Below, piece by piece: positions 44,870 to 55,689 of a stretch of DNA of 64,000 nt. The position numbers and the translations under genes are program-made. The notes under the pieces are model-generated. The model saw only the letters and a program-made list of their open reading frames with translations. It made no database searches and was not told the DNA's origin. Every line of letters begins with the position of its first letter. Position 1 is the stretch's first letter. The DNA comes from Reticulitermes speratus (Eukaryota > Arthropoda > Insecta > Blattodea > Rhinotermitidae). The stretch covers positions 20,471,711-20,535,710 of the forward strand of contig JAJKFL010000012.1 in the NCBI GenBank assembly GCA_021186555.1, given 5' to 3'.

Positions 44870-45252
44870 ACAAAGATTGAGGCAGCAGATTCCTCCGAAA
44901 TGTTGGTGCTTATCAACCAGAGTACAGGGCGTCACATTCCAGAAGAGAGTAATCTTTAAAGTACCTGTAAACAAAATGTGTGATTTAGTATTCAGTGTTC
45001 TCTCTACTTCTGAGATCTGCGCTCTTTTGGGATATTATGCAGCATACAGTGGTAATTCTGTACCGATGTTTCGGGAAAGCCTATCGGTCCCATCTTCAAG
45101 GGTCAAGACGTTTTCTTGGACTTGTTGATACTTTAAGATGGGACCGATAAGTTGTCCTGAAACGTCGATAAAGAATTACCACTCTACGCTACGTAATATC
45201 CCAGAAGAACGCAGATCTCCTCTACATTGCAGCGGAAGCCTAAAATCACTCC
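44870..45252. repeat. FB foldback copy with hammerhead-like motifs
   Basis: Arms GAGATCTGCGCTCTTTTGGG (45014) and CCCAGAAGAACGCAGATCTC (45200), then the family tail CAGCGGAAGCCTAAAATCA. The motif on minus at 45061-45103 (TTGAAGA, T, GGGA...TCCC, GAAAC) and on plus at 45130-45170 (TTTAAGA, T, GGGAC...GTCCT, GAAACGTC). A further relic is at 44885-44915. Single unit, unlike the 35-kb copy. Confidence 0.75.
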
Positions 45253-45305
45253 GTGCTTTATAAAGGATAAGCAAATGGGTCAGTTTGGAGTTCGTCAACT
45301 TGTCA

Positions 45306-45745
45306 GTCTGACGATAGTACAGCTGAACCAGTGTTGTAGTGTCTATTCAAGAAGTAGGCCTACAGAGTCTGACTGCTGTTCCACAATGCAATAAAGCAGG
45401 CTGCCGATAACGTGTGTGTACAGCTGAACCAGTGTTGTAGTGTGCTATTCAAAGAAGTAAGTAGGCCTACAGAGGTCTGACTGCTGATTTCCACAATGCA
45501 ATAAAGCAGGCCTGCCGATAACGTGTGTGGTACAGCTGAACCAGTGTTGTAGTGTGCTATTCAAAGAAGTAAGTAGGCCTACAGAGTCTGACTGCTGTTT
45601 CCACAATGCAATAAAGCAGGCCTGCGATAACGTGTGTGGTACAGCTGACCATTGTAGTGTGCTATTCAAAGAAGTAGCCTACAGAGTCTGACTGCTGATT
45701 TCACAATGCAATAAAGCAGACCTGCCGATAACCTGGAGACGACGT
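45306..45745. repeat. Tandem repeat, about 105-115-bp unit, four copies
   Basis: ACAGCTGAACCAGTGTTGTA, TAGGCCTACAGAGTCTGACT, CACAATGCAATAAAGCAGGC recur at about 45310, 45420, 45531 and 45641. Small indels separate the copies (CC or C before AGAG, and so on). Confidence 0.88.
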
Positions 45746-45784
45746 ACACATTCAACAAACAAAGGATAAAGTTGCCCTTCTAAC

Positions 45785-46032
45785 TGCCACGAAAGCTTAT
45801 GTGGGAGTGGAGGTATAGCTCCAATATTTCTTCGCATGGGCACAAGATGAGGATGAGTTATCAGCTTTATGCCCCGGCCGCTTTACCTACAGTAAATGAG
45901 CCTTCAATGCCCTTGCAAGGAGGCTGGAATTTTTGAGAAGAGATAAGTCTCTTGCCCTTACCGGGAATGAAACCACGATTTTTCGGACATCCAGCTGGCA
46001 GCGTAGCCACTATACCACTATCCCAGCTTCTG
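45785..46032 (-). mobile_element. SINE D, decayed
   Basis: GGGAGTGGAGGTATAGCTCC, CGCCCC/GCCCCGGCCGCTTTACC, and head inverse CCACTATACCACTATCCCAG. The B box is altered. Confidence 0.75.
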
Positions 46033-46377
46033 AATCAACAGCTGAATATCAACCAAATACGAGCCTCTACGTAATATGGTATAATAAGACATTTCAGAAC
46101 CGATAAATATCCAGTTCTCTTTAAAATTGTTCCCACAATCAAGATTTCAGTCTTTGAGGCGTAACGACATACAGTTTGGTATATACTGTACGTACCAAGA
46201 GTTTGGAGCAGTCTGCCGCCTCATTCTTCAGGGTTTAACACAACCACACTACACGAAGTCAGTAACCTTGTTACTAGCCATCGCCAGACGTCAAAACTCG
46301 CATTGTATCCAAAAATGTTTGCACCTTGAAGTTAGTGTAAAATTGTCGAAACCTAACACTAATCTCATTTAAACTTT

Positions 46378-46590
46378 TGTTTTTGTGGTGAAGGGCCCCG
46401 CAGAAGATGCTATGGATGCACCGCAGCCTTGAAGTTTATTGTGCAATCTTGTAATGAAGATGATTAATTTTTTTTCGGTTTTCCGTGTAATGGAGCACCG
46501 GTGGAATGAGACTGACCGAAGTACTCGGGGCAAAACCTGTCCCAGTGCCACTTTATCCACAACAAATCTCACATGGACTAATCTCATTTA
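46378..46590 (-). mobile_element. SINE B, head truncated
   Basis: Inverse of the tail GGGCCCCGCAGAAGATGC, then GTGTAATGGAGCACCGGTGG and GTCCCAGTGCCACTTT. It stops before the A/B boxes. Confidence 0.8.
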
Positions 46591-46629
46591 TACTTATGCT
46601 TTCTGTATTGCATCTAAACTAACTCCATG

Positions 46630-46990
46630 GAACAACTAAATATTTCGATTAGTCAAGAAATCTGCTGCCGTTTATGGAAACAGAATCTTTATTACCGTGT
46701 TCATATGACGTCACCACTGGTCCCTACCCTGAGACAAATTAATTCAGACTTCACGTTCTCACTTTATTTGTTTAAGATCTGTTTTAATATAATACTCCTC
46801 TGTGTGTCTAGGTCTTCAAAGTGGTCCCCTTCAGGTCGTTCTAACAAATCCGTGTGTTAGCTTATCATCTCCTGCATGCAAGTTTCATCCCTCACCTTTC
46901 TTATTCTGATTTATTTGATGATGCTAATGGCAAGTGTAGGCTACGTATCATGAAGTCCTCATTACGCAGATTTCTCCAGTCATTCTATTG
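46630..46990 (-). mobile_element. LINE C-terminal fragment
   Basis: CACTGGTCCCTACCCTGAGA, TTTAAGATCTGTTTTAATAT and TCATTACGCAGATTTCTCCA are the inverse of the main LINE tail. Confidence 0.7.
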
Positions 46991-47089
46991 TAGAAATGTA
47001 AAACAGGAATGTTACTTTTGGAAATGCGTCTACTTTCGGAGGAAACAAATATATTTATTCTCAGTCATGTCTTCCGATATTCTTATATA

Positions 47090-47347
47090 TTTTTTTATGG
47101 CTCGACAGCCCCTTGGGAGCCTAGGCCGCCTCATTATTCGAGGCTTCACGATCACACTTTTTAGACACATCACACTCGGTAGGACTCCTCTGGACGAGGG
47201 ACCAGCTCGTCGCAGAGACCTCTACCTGACAACACACAACACTCACAAGAGACAGACATCCATGCCTCCGGTGGGATTCGAACCCACAATCCTAGTAAGC
47301 GAGCGGCCGCAGACCCACGCCTTAGACCGCACGGCCACTGGGATCGT
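47090..47347 (-). mobile_element. SINE A, full length with 15-bp TSD
   Basis: Tail TATGGCTCGACAGCCCC at the left. Head at the right: on minus CGATCCCAGTGGCCGTGCGG and B box GGGTTCGAATCCCA. Flanked by the exact duplication CGATATTCTTATATA (47075-47089 and 47348-47362). The cleanest reference copy of this SINE in the window. Confidence 0.95.
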
Positions 47348-47362
47348 CGATATTCTTATATA

Positions 47363-48678
47363 GGGGTGCACAAATCCCGGTCGCCAAGTCGCCCGGGCGA
47401 CTAAGTTTTGTGTGTTTGAGCCCAATATTTTCAGCATACTTACTGCACTTTTTTCTAGTTCACGTGCACCGGGCAGAACAGCGCCACGTTAACAGTAAAT
47501 TCACATTGCCGCTCCAGAATTGCAGGTCCTCAGTACGGAACTGTATGTCACCATTCGGCGCCTAGAATTTGGAGTGCACTACCAGATTTTTGGAAATTTG
47601 TTGTCCTTTAATCTTATGGTCGAAATTTTATATGGAGACGGAACTTTTTTAAAATAAACTCTCGGTAATATGCAAATGAAACCTTGAAGTCGTGAATTAC
47701 TTTATTCAATGATTATGCAGAATGAGCCAATTTGAATTAGCTCAGGGTGTTATATCTCGAGTTACTTATTAAACAGGCTTGGATTCGGACCTAGGGTAGT
47801 CTCTTTTGGAAATTGGCCCTGAGACAGACTTTTCCCAGAGTACTTTGTGTTTCCTCTGGGAATTATCATGTAACCACTGCTCTGTGACCGATGTGCCATT
47901 AGGAGTTGTACAATAGTTACATTGGCGGTAGTGTTGCCGGAGATACAGTCTGACGCCACCCCAAGATTAAAAACACGCACTTATTGTGAAATTCCTTCCC
48001 GGCTCCTTATAACATAGATAGTAATGCCTGTTCCGGCCTCATAGATCACTCCACTCTTTTTTAGGACGTCCTACTTGATTTTCCTTTGAATCTGTTGGAA
48101 GGTACGTAAGGAATGCCCGAAGTGTGGCCTTCCTTTTCCAAATTCTAGCCCGAGTTCCTTATCGCCCAGGTCTCTGGTTATCAGTCACCATCTGTATGTT
48201 ATTGCTTTTGTGGCTAGTCTGTCATTGTCCATTCGCTGTGTGTGGCAGGGGAACATTAGAATACCCCAGGCCACAGCAATTGAAGCTTGACGTGAAAGCA
48301 ACGTTGCCAGATATGTGAACTGGGCAGCGAGGCCTTGGCTTTGCTGCCAAACAAATAGCAACCTTTCCGAGTTCGTTGCTTAGATGTGTTGATCGTACTA
48401 AATTGTCCTTTACAACTATAAATAAAAATATTTTGTTCTTCTGTACATTGTTTTTTCTGTTCATTATTCATTAGAATTCACTTTTTTTTAATTTGTAGAA
48501 TATACCTTCGGCGGTGTAAACGTGGCATCAACGGCCAAACATCCCAAGCTTCAATTGATGTGTCCGCCGCTATAGTTAATTTCTCATGCTCTCGTTTCGG
48601 TATTTACCCAGTTTAGTATAACCTTTCACTCTAAAGAGAAAACTTGTGAACTTCCGCATTAGACGCCTTTGCAAAGTT
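47363..48678. other. Unassigned; hAT-end-like start at 47363
   Basis: GGGGTGCACAAAT and GCCCGGGCGAC resemble the hAT MITE at 61979, so a truncated relative may start here. I see no gene in the rest. Confidence 0.35.
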
Positions 48679-48679
48679 T

Positions 48680-48960
48680 CGTAAAGCGACGACTCTTAGC
48701 TTTATCATGTCTCTGCGTCTGTCGGTCCTCATGGAAACATTTCGGCTCCCACTGGTCGCATTTTCGTGAAATTAAATGTTTGGGGACTTTCCTAAAATCT
48801 ATCGAAAAAAATCAATTTTGATTAAAATCGGACAAAAACGACATTGAGGACTTAGGTATTATATTCATGACTGCTTTTGTTATTAGCGTCACCATGGTTG
48901 CCATCGGTAGTAATCGATAAAAATTTTAATCGATACTAATTTTTTTGTTTGTTCATGCGA
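48680..48960 (-). repeat. R-family repeat
   Basis: TTAGCTTTATCATGTCTCTG, CCACTGGTCGCATTTTCGTG, TTAAAATCGGACAAA, AGGACTTAGGTA, truncated at the right. Confidence 0.65.
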
Positions 48961-49069
48961 TTTACGTGATGCATGATTAAGGAAAATAAAACATGCAACA
49001 TAACTAACTGACTAATCAACCAACCAAGTAAATCCATAAAGCAGAGTTTTTCTTGAGAAAAGAATATAT

Positions 49070-49520
49070 TCCTCAGCTAGTAAAAAAATTCTCGCATTTT
49101 ATGGAACCCGACGTTTCCTTACCATGTTCACAAGAGCCCGCCACTTGCCCCAATCCTGAGCCAGATCAATCGAGTCCACGCCCTCCCAACCGTTTTCTTT
49201 AAGATCCATATTAATAACACCATTCCTTGTACGCAAGAGTCTTCCAAATACATAGTTTGTTTCCTTCACATTCCCCAACTGCTGCCCTGTACGCACGTCT
49301 CCTTTCCCCATCCATGCCACATGCCCCGCCCATCTCATTCTTCTGGATTTGGTTACCCGAATAACATTTGGTTGAGAAGCACATATTATGCAACTTTCTC
49401 ATGCAGTTTTCTTCAGCTCCCTGTTACCTCCTCCCATATAGGCCCAAATATCTTCCTCAGCACCCTTTTCTCGAAAATATTCTTTCTTCCCTCAGAATGA
49501 GAGACAAGTTTCACAACCAA
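49070..49520 (-). pseudogene. LINE C-terminal ORF and 3' end
   Basis: The best-preserved tail of the main LINE. Minus-strand frame 49338-49099 is open: MRWAGHVAWMGKGDVRTG, INMDLKENGWEGVDSIDLAQ, DWGKWRALVNMVRKRRVP, stop. Upstream pieces continue to about 49500 with shifts. No RT domain remains. Confidence 0.88.
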
Positions 49521-49524
49521 GTAA

Positions 49525-50145
49525 ACAACAGCAAAATTGTAGTAAAAAAGTGCAATAATTATGTGGAATATTTATTGTCTAGGAATATGAAATTTGTTAT
49601 GTAAATAGATTAGGAATATATCTACAAATTTTGTATAAAATATTGTTTTTAAGTCGGCAGTTAGAAAATATTTCGACAGGTTGTAAATTTGACGTTATAT
49701 ACGACCGCTAAATTTAACAAAATCAACGCAGACATATAAATAACAAGTTCTGCAAGAAACACAATAACAGACAATAATAGTTACTTTCTATAATATACGC
49801 ACAATTGTGAACAACAACAAAAATTGTGACCACTGTGGAATAAACGGTATGACCCTCTGAGAATTGTCGAGGATGCAGATCTGAACGCGCTTCAATGTTA
49901 CCTTACACGTACATTTCATATTATGTTTTGAAATTTTCTTTAGCTTTCTGTCACGTAGTCGAAATATTCTCCTCGGCGCCTTCTTCTTAAACACCCTAAA
50001 TATACGTTCTTCTTAGTGTGATGAATCATTTTCTCCCCCCCCCAAACAAAGTAAAAATAATATTACAAAATTGTAAACCTTACCTTTACCTTTGTAGATA
50101 GCAGACGGAAGGTAAAAAACTTTGTGAACTGAATCAAATCGGTAT
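49525..50145. other. No recognised feature
   Basis: AT-rich, unassigned. Confidence 0.4.
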
Positions 50146-50156
50146 AAGTATAAGCT

Positions 50157-50366
50157 GCCTTCTAAAACACGTGATTGAAGGAAAGTTAGAAGGAAGGATA
50201 GAAATGAGGGGAAGACGAGGGAGAAGACGTAAGCAGCTGCTGGATGACCTTAAGGAAAAGAGAAGATACTGGAAATTGAAAGAGAAAGCACTAGATCGCA
50301 CCCTGTGGAGAACTCGCTTTGGAAGAGGCTACGGACCTGTCGTAAGACAGACTGCAGAATGAATGA
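50157..50366 (+). mobile_element. Second LINE family, short insertion with TSD
   Basis: A 210-base 5'-truncated copy of the ORF tail (HVIEGKLEGRIEMRGRRGRR, FGRGYGPVVRQTAE, stop) with a GAATGAATGA tail. AGTATAAGCT flanks it (50147-50156 and 50367-50376). This fixes the true 3' end of the family. Confidence 0.9.
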
Positions 50367-50569
50367 AGTATAAGCTAGGGTCTGGAATGTAACACCTTAT
50401 AATCAGACTTGCTTGTCACATGAGTGATGTACAAGTAAAACCTACTGAATTATAAATACAAACGTTGTATCCTATTGTGTGTGAAATGTAGAGATACTTC
50501 TTCACAGTAGTCTTACTTCCACAGGAGAATGCTGGAGATTTCCTCTTGCTCTAAACCACAACAAAACAG

Positions 50570-51080
50570 GAAAAGTAATGTACGTATAAACGCAACATTG
50601 AGGCGCGTTCGCTTAACCATTGTTGCCGTGGGATAGCAATAAGTATTACATATTCTGAGTGTGTGTCTGTAGCCTTAGTTATCCAGCATGCAAAGCGCAT
50701 GCGCCGTATTATATTGTCATCTGTGGTCTGTCCGGCTGTACCATATTTTTCTTTATTATCTCATAAACGGCACGATTTTCGGAAAAAAGTTATTGGACGT
50801 AGAATATTTTTTTTATTTTCTCTACAACTTTTTTCTGAAACATTTCTCATTCTAAAAAGAATTCAGCGAGATATAAATTTACATAAGTCTCCATGAAAGT
50901 GCCCCTAATTCTTGTCTGATTTCAATAAAATTAAATTTTTTCGACAGATTTTCGAAAAATACTCAAATGTCAAATTTTATGAATATCTGTTGTTTCATGC
51001 TGACAGACGGACAGACAGACAGGCACGACGAAGCTAATAGTCGCTTTTCTCTATTTTGTGAAAGCACCTAAAATTGATTC
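50570..51080 (+). repeat. R-family repeat, longest copy
   Basis: Starts TGTACGTATAAACGCAACAT; continues GCGCGTTCGCTTAACCATTG, AAAGCGCATGCGCCGTATTA, CATAAACGGCACGATTTTCG; ends GACAGACAGGCACGACGAAG, AATAGTCGCTTTTCTC. No ORF. Confidence 0.8.
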
Positions 51081-51084
51081 CGCG

Positions 51085-51615
51085 TAATTATTAATGGACA
51101 ATGCAGGAACTCTTTCGGTCTAATATCTGTCATTTACTTCTGTGTAACGTGTAATACAGTGACCTTCATTTGTAGAATGCAAAGGGTCTTTCTATTTCGG
51201 AATTCAATGAATTCATTTATATTACGCAATCGACCCCCTCCACATCTTCCTCGGTCTATTACGCTTTCTCCTCTAGCGTACTTCCCTATACTACTTTCTA
51301 GTCGCTTAGCCATTCCATCCGTTGGTAACACTTGGCGAGATTTCATGTACAACTCGGTAAAACTTGCGCGAAATAAATCTGCCGCAATAAAAAAATTGAA
51401 AACACTAAAACTGCAGGTTACACTGCCCCATCTCTTCCGCCCCTCGTTCACCGTTGTTACTATAGTCAATCAGTCTAGCCAGCCACAGTGTTGTAACGTT
51501 ACTTCGTACTGCAACTGCAGACATGACAGCTCAGCACTGCTCTGAAAGACAACAGTATCACTCGCCAACCACAGTGCGCGCTTGGTAACTGCGCAGACTC
51601 GACAAACGTCTAAGG
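51085..51615. other. No recognised gene
   Basis: Opposed ORFs (111 and 128 codons) overlap here, with no domain in either. Confidence 0.35.
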
Positions 51616-51704
51616 TAGTGCTTTTCAGACCTTTTCGCCTGTGGAACCCTTTTCCAGACTGAAATATTCCACGGAACCCCATTCCTGTTTTTGAATTTGC
51701 AATA

Positions 51705-52276
51705 CAGGGCATACACAAAAGAATGGTGCGGTTTCAAAAGTGAATAAAAACTTTATGTCTCACATTACACGGGCACAACATACACCGTCAGCGGCGGCAA
51801 CTGTCCAAGTTTCTCATGCGCTACCAGTAGTTCGCTTCTCATGCTTACTGCGTGGCCGCGGGGCCTAGTTAGGGGAAATGCGCTGGATCGGACGTGCTGC
51901 TGCAAATGGAGACAAGAACCTTCTCCCTTGGCCACCCCGTTCGCCAGATCTTACACCGTGCGATTTCTTTCTTTGGGGGTTCGTTAAAGACAGCGTTTAT
52001 GTACCACCATTGCCCACGTCCATCCATGAAATTCGTGATCGGATAACGCATGCACTGCAGGCCATTACAGGGACATGCTACACCGGGTCTGGGATGAGTT
52101 TGATTACCGTGTGGATGTGTGTCGTGTGATCCAGGGTGCACACATTGAAGGATTGTAATTACAAATGAGAAACTTGGACAGTTGCCGCCGCTGACGGTGT
52201 ATGTTGTGCCCGTGTAAGGTGAGAAATAAATTTTTTATTCACTTTTGAACCGCACCATTCTTTTGTGTATGCCCTG
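51705..52276 (+). mobile_element. Tc1/mariner element, internally deleted
   Basis: TA on both sides (51703-51704, 52277-52278). Inverted ends start CAGGGCATACACAAAAGAAT and extend over 100 bases, unusually long. The remaining frame (51878-52129) is the transposase C-terminus: WPPRSPDLTPCDFFLWGFVK with the last catalytic Asp region, then VYVPPLPTSIHEIRDRI. The N-terminal DNA-binding and first catalytic parts are gone. A one-base shift separates the ending DYRVDVCRV. Confidence 0.9.
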
Positions 52277-52364
52277 TATAAGCAAAGTAAAAATCAGGAA
52301 TATAAAACCGTAGGTTTTTTTTGCAAATGAAGTGAAATAAAACTTCACTGTCGGATTTTTTACA

Positions 52365-52600
52365 TGGTGAAGGGCCCCGTAGCAGATGCTACGGACGCAC
52401 CACAGCTTTAAGGCTTTTTGTGCAACCCTATGATGAAGATGAGCAGTTTTTTTTTACCACGTTTTACAAGTAATGGAGCACCAGTGGAATGAAATTGATA
52501 GAGGAAAACCGACAACTCGGAGAAAAATCTGTCCCAGTGCCAATTTGTCCACCACAAACCCCACATGGACTGACCCGGGATCGAACCCGGGCCTCTGCTC
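52365..52600 (-). mobile_element. SINE B
   Basis: Inverse tail GGGCCCCGTAGCAGATGC, AATGGAGCACCAGTGGAATG, TCCCAGTGCCAATTTGTCC, and B box GGGTTCGATCCCG on minus. The very start of the head is missing. Confidence 0.85.
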
Positions 52601-53269
52601 ACTGTCAGTTTAATCAATCAATAAAACAGTACAATTATTGTATGTTAATTTCTCAGTTGACGGATGAAGCTGTTTCGATGAACACATCATTTTGAAATGT
52701 GGTATAATGGGCGGCAGTTGCAATCGAGATCTGCCTCAGCGTCCGGCTTATTTCTGTGCTTAGTTTTTGTCATACTCTATCTCGAAAATCCAGATTCACA
52801 CCGGTAAGTGGTTGGAAATGGTAGCACTTTTCTGTGTTCTGAAGTTAGCACCTGTTTCTTTCCAAAGTATTCCCTGTCAAAATGTAATGTACTTGTTTTT
52901 AAATATTACCTCGTATTCATAATTTAATATTATTACAGAAGTCAGTCGATAAAAAGTAACTACGACAACATACTAAATGCCCAAGCTTTTATCAGCCTTT
53001 CGCGGAACCCCTGGCATGTCTTCAAGGAACCCCAGGGTTCCGAGGAATCCACTTTTTAAAACGCTGCTCTAAGGAAACTGGGTTCCTCGCGTGGTAAAAT
53101 GGTGTTACCAGTACGGAGAGTAGAAACAGGCTGTGAGGTAAACGTGATGGCTGTGTTCCTCTCTGCAAACTACAGTGCAACCGTCTTGAATAGAGACTTT
53201 TCTACACACTGTCATCCTAGCTGTTAGTCGTATTGGCGCGTCTGGATATTGCGTGCCTTTATGTTTTTA

Positions 53270-53482
53270 TGCGCTTTCGCATAGTCGCGAAAAGGGCCTG
53301 TTAGCTTCGTCATGTCCGTCTGTCCGCATATATCAGCGCGGCTTCCACTGGACGGATTTCTGTGAAATTTGATATTGGGATCTTTTATGGAAAGCTGTCG
53401 AGAAAATCCAAATTTGGTTAAAATCTGTCAAAAATATCGGGCACTTTACATGAAGACCTAAGTACCTATCCTTATTTCCGGC
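53270..53482 (-). repeat. R-family repeat, left part
   Basis: AGTCGCGAAAAGGGCCTGTT, ATATCAGCGCGGCTTCCACT, AAAATCCAAATTTGGTTAAA, CTTTACATGAAGACCTAAGT. Continues at 53882 after a SINE. Confidence 0.8.
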
Positions 53483-53494
53483 AACAGGTTGTTG

Positions 53495-53880
53495 TTTGTC
53501 CCTGTCGCTCCAACGCGGAGCGTAGGGGCCTCCTTTCGGAGGTTTCTATGGTCGTGTGCGTTGATGTAGTGAGTGACCAGCCCACTGACCGCATAAGTTC
53601 GACTCAATCCTGATGTGACTGCCTGAGCCAATCTGACAGGCAGTCAGGAGACTTGGGTGAGAAATGGCCGCTGAATTTTGCTTACGAGCATTACTAGTTC
53701 TATTCATGCCCGTAAGGTTCTTTTACATGCCGTAAATCTACGACATGGGACCGACGGCTTTATTTCCCCTCCGAAGGAAGTGGTGCTCTGGATTTTTATC
53801 ACCCTTAAAAATCCATCGCCCTCGGTCGGGATCGAACCCGCGAACCTTGGGTCCAGTGGCGAGGTATTCACTATAAATAC
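53495..53880 (-). mobile_element. SINE E, inserted in R
   Basis: Minus strand head near 53860 (GCCACTGGACCCAAGGTTCG) with B box GGGTTCGATCCCG. The body has AAATCCAGAGCACCACTTCC. The tail at the left has CTGTCGCTCCAACGCGGAGC. Only copy in the window. It splits an R element. Confidence 0.75.
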
Positions 53881-53881
53881 A

Positions 53882-54045
53882 TTGTTGTGCAACACTCAAT
53901 ATCTTTATATTGTTGGCAGTGATAAGTAGCTCCACAATAAACAGAAAACGCATTGTTGCTTTTTTCATTGCAGCAATAGTTATGCGAACGTGCCACAATG
54001 TTACGTTATACGTATATTGCCTATATTTTATGACCACTAGTAGCT
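53882..54045 (-). repeat. R-family repeat, right part
   Basis: TTGTTGTGCAACACTCAATA, ACGCATTGTTGCTTTTTT, GTTATGCGAACGTGCCACAA, TGTTACGTTATACGTATATT. Aligns with 11920-12060. Confidence 0.75.
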
Positions 54046-54808
54046 GCATTTACTTGCCTCGCGCTTTAGCATTGTGTGACGCACATCGTGGCAGTTTTAT
54101 CTGGCTCGGTCCCTAGTGACAATCGCGTCATAACCTTCAATAACGATAAAAGCTTTGGGCTGGTTGATATTGGCTACAAGGGGCTGCAGCGGAAGACTAC
54201 AGTAGACAGATAGGGAGGATCCTCGAGCGCCGTCATCCCCACAATCCATGGGACATGTATCCATCATTTCAGTGTAGTCGTTATATAGAGTGAAGTACGA
54301 CGACTTGTTTCGTTTTGTAGATGGTTACTAAAGTTTCGTACGGATATATGCAGCTTCAGTGTTAAATTTCTTCTATGCTGAAGATGGAAGGATGTTACTC
54401 CGGAACGTTGGTAACTATGTACCAGACTTCACGGCGCCACATACAAAAAAGATCGCTGTCGTAATATTCAGTGCTGTGTATACCTTAAGTCTAATAGAAT
54501 TTCAGAAGTCTCGATTTATTGGTATTATGGTTTGATGTACAGATGACGTATGTACTAGACAATGTTTTTCCCACTTTTTCGTCCGCAAATATAGGTCGAT
54601 TTTATTTTACGCCCAGTTCTTTTCTCGTCCATAGACATACCGTCACGTATGTTTCACCCCTCGAGAATAACGTGAATTGTGTGACGTAAGCACACACTGT
54701 CGTTGTATGAACTTTTGTTTATTGCCTACTGTTGATGACATGTCTGGCTACAACAAGTGCGGGACCAAGAAATGTGGAAGAAGGGTTGTGGTGGCGTGAA
54801 TGTGCCTT
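54046..54808. other. Unassigned; hammerhead-like relic at 54377-54415
   Basis: Plus strand: CTGAAGATGGAAGGATGTTA, CTCCGGAACGTTGG. CTGAAGA is intact and GAAA has become GGAA. No gene. Confidence 0.5.
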
Positions 54809-54811
54809 GGT

Positions 54812-55072
54812 CGTGCCATGGCTCAGGCGGTTAGTCGCCAGCCTCTCACCGCGGAGGCCCGGGTTTCGATCCCAGGTCAGTCCATGTGGGATTTGTGTAG
54901 GTAAGTGGCACTGGGACAGGTTTATCCCCGAGTACTTCGGTCTTCCCTTGTCAATTTCATTCAACTGCTGGTCCATTACAGGGAAGAACGGAAAGAAGCT
55001 AATCATCTTCATAACAGGCACCCTCAAGGCTGCGGTGCATCCGTAGCATCTGCTGCGGGGCCCTTCTCAAAA
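54812..55072 (+). mobile_element. SINE B, full length
   Basis: Best copy: GTGCCATGGCTCAGGCGGTT (A box), GGGTTTCGATCCCAGG (B box), TGGCACTGGGACAGG, TGGTCCATTACAGGG, GCATCTGCTGCGGGGCCC, then an A-rich tail at 55061-55080. Confidence 0.9.
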
Positions 55073-55153
55073 AAAAAAGAAGGGGAGGTAGAGCCATTTC
55101 TAATGAGAAAGTTACCTCATTTTCTACAGTGCCGAAGTTTCTAATGCCTACAC

Positions 55154-55681
55154 CATAGGTGGCCAGACATTTGAACTCGGTATTCTAATCTAAAGACAGA
55201 AAATCTTTCGTGATGTACCATAGTATATAATGTACCAAGATTAGGTCAAATAGACAAAGAAATGTAAACTAGCATAATAACATCAAACATATGAAAGTAA
55301 AAATTATTTCATTCATTAAAAATTGGTCTTTTCAAACTAAAATATTACCATAATTAAAACATGTTTTTAATGAACCTTCCTATTGCGGAGTTGATGCATG
55401 GCACTGCATATCTTGCGATAACTTATGAAGGAGTGTTTATAATTACTTAGGCACAAGTCAAGGCAGTATTTTAAATGATCGTGGGTCAGAATTTTACATT
55501 ACACTTATTTAATTATCTTCATCTGGGAGAAGGTTTCTTCGTGGCGATAGGTTCATCCAAAAAATGCTGTCAAGCTAAGAGCTTTTGATGGCAAAGTGGC
55601 GGTAAATAAATTTTGATAGAGAACAAAAAGCGGCCGCCATCGACCAAAAACTTTCCGCGATCGACTGTTTGCTCACCTCTG
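55154..55681. mobile_element. hAT-like MITE (528 bp)
   Basis: Ends CATAGGTGGCCAGACA and the inverse of CAGAGGTGAGCAAACAG. 8-bp duplication GCCTACAC (55146-55153) / GCCTAAAC (55682-55689), one mismatch. AT-rich inside, no ORF. Confidence 0.8.
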
Positions 55682-55689
55682 GCCTAAAC

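Larger units (their letters stand above)
51617..53068. mobile_element. hAT-like non-coding element, interrupted
   Basis: Ends AGTGCTTTTCAGACC on the left and the inverse of AGCAGCGTTTTAAAAAGTGG on the right. CTAAGG lies just outside both ends (51610-51615, 53069-53074). GTGGAACCC and GCGGAACCCCTGG near the ends fit this type. It contains the mariner element (51705-52276) and a SINE B (52365-52600). The TSD match is only six bases, so the call is tentative. Confidence 0.45.

Noticed and set aside
47243-47363. Recurrent ORF reading GFEPTILVSERPQTHALD
   Set aside because: It is the translated antisense of the SINE A head, seen again at 5993-6060; not a protein.
51134-51545. Opposed ORFs of 111 and 128 codons
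   Set aside because: No recognisable family in either; mutual overlap suggests both are accidental.
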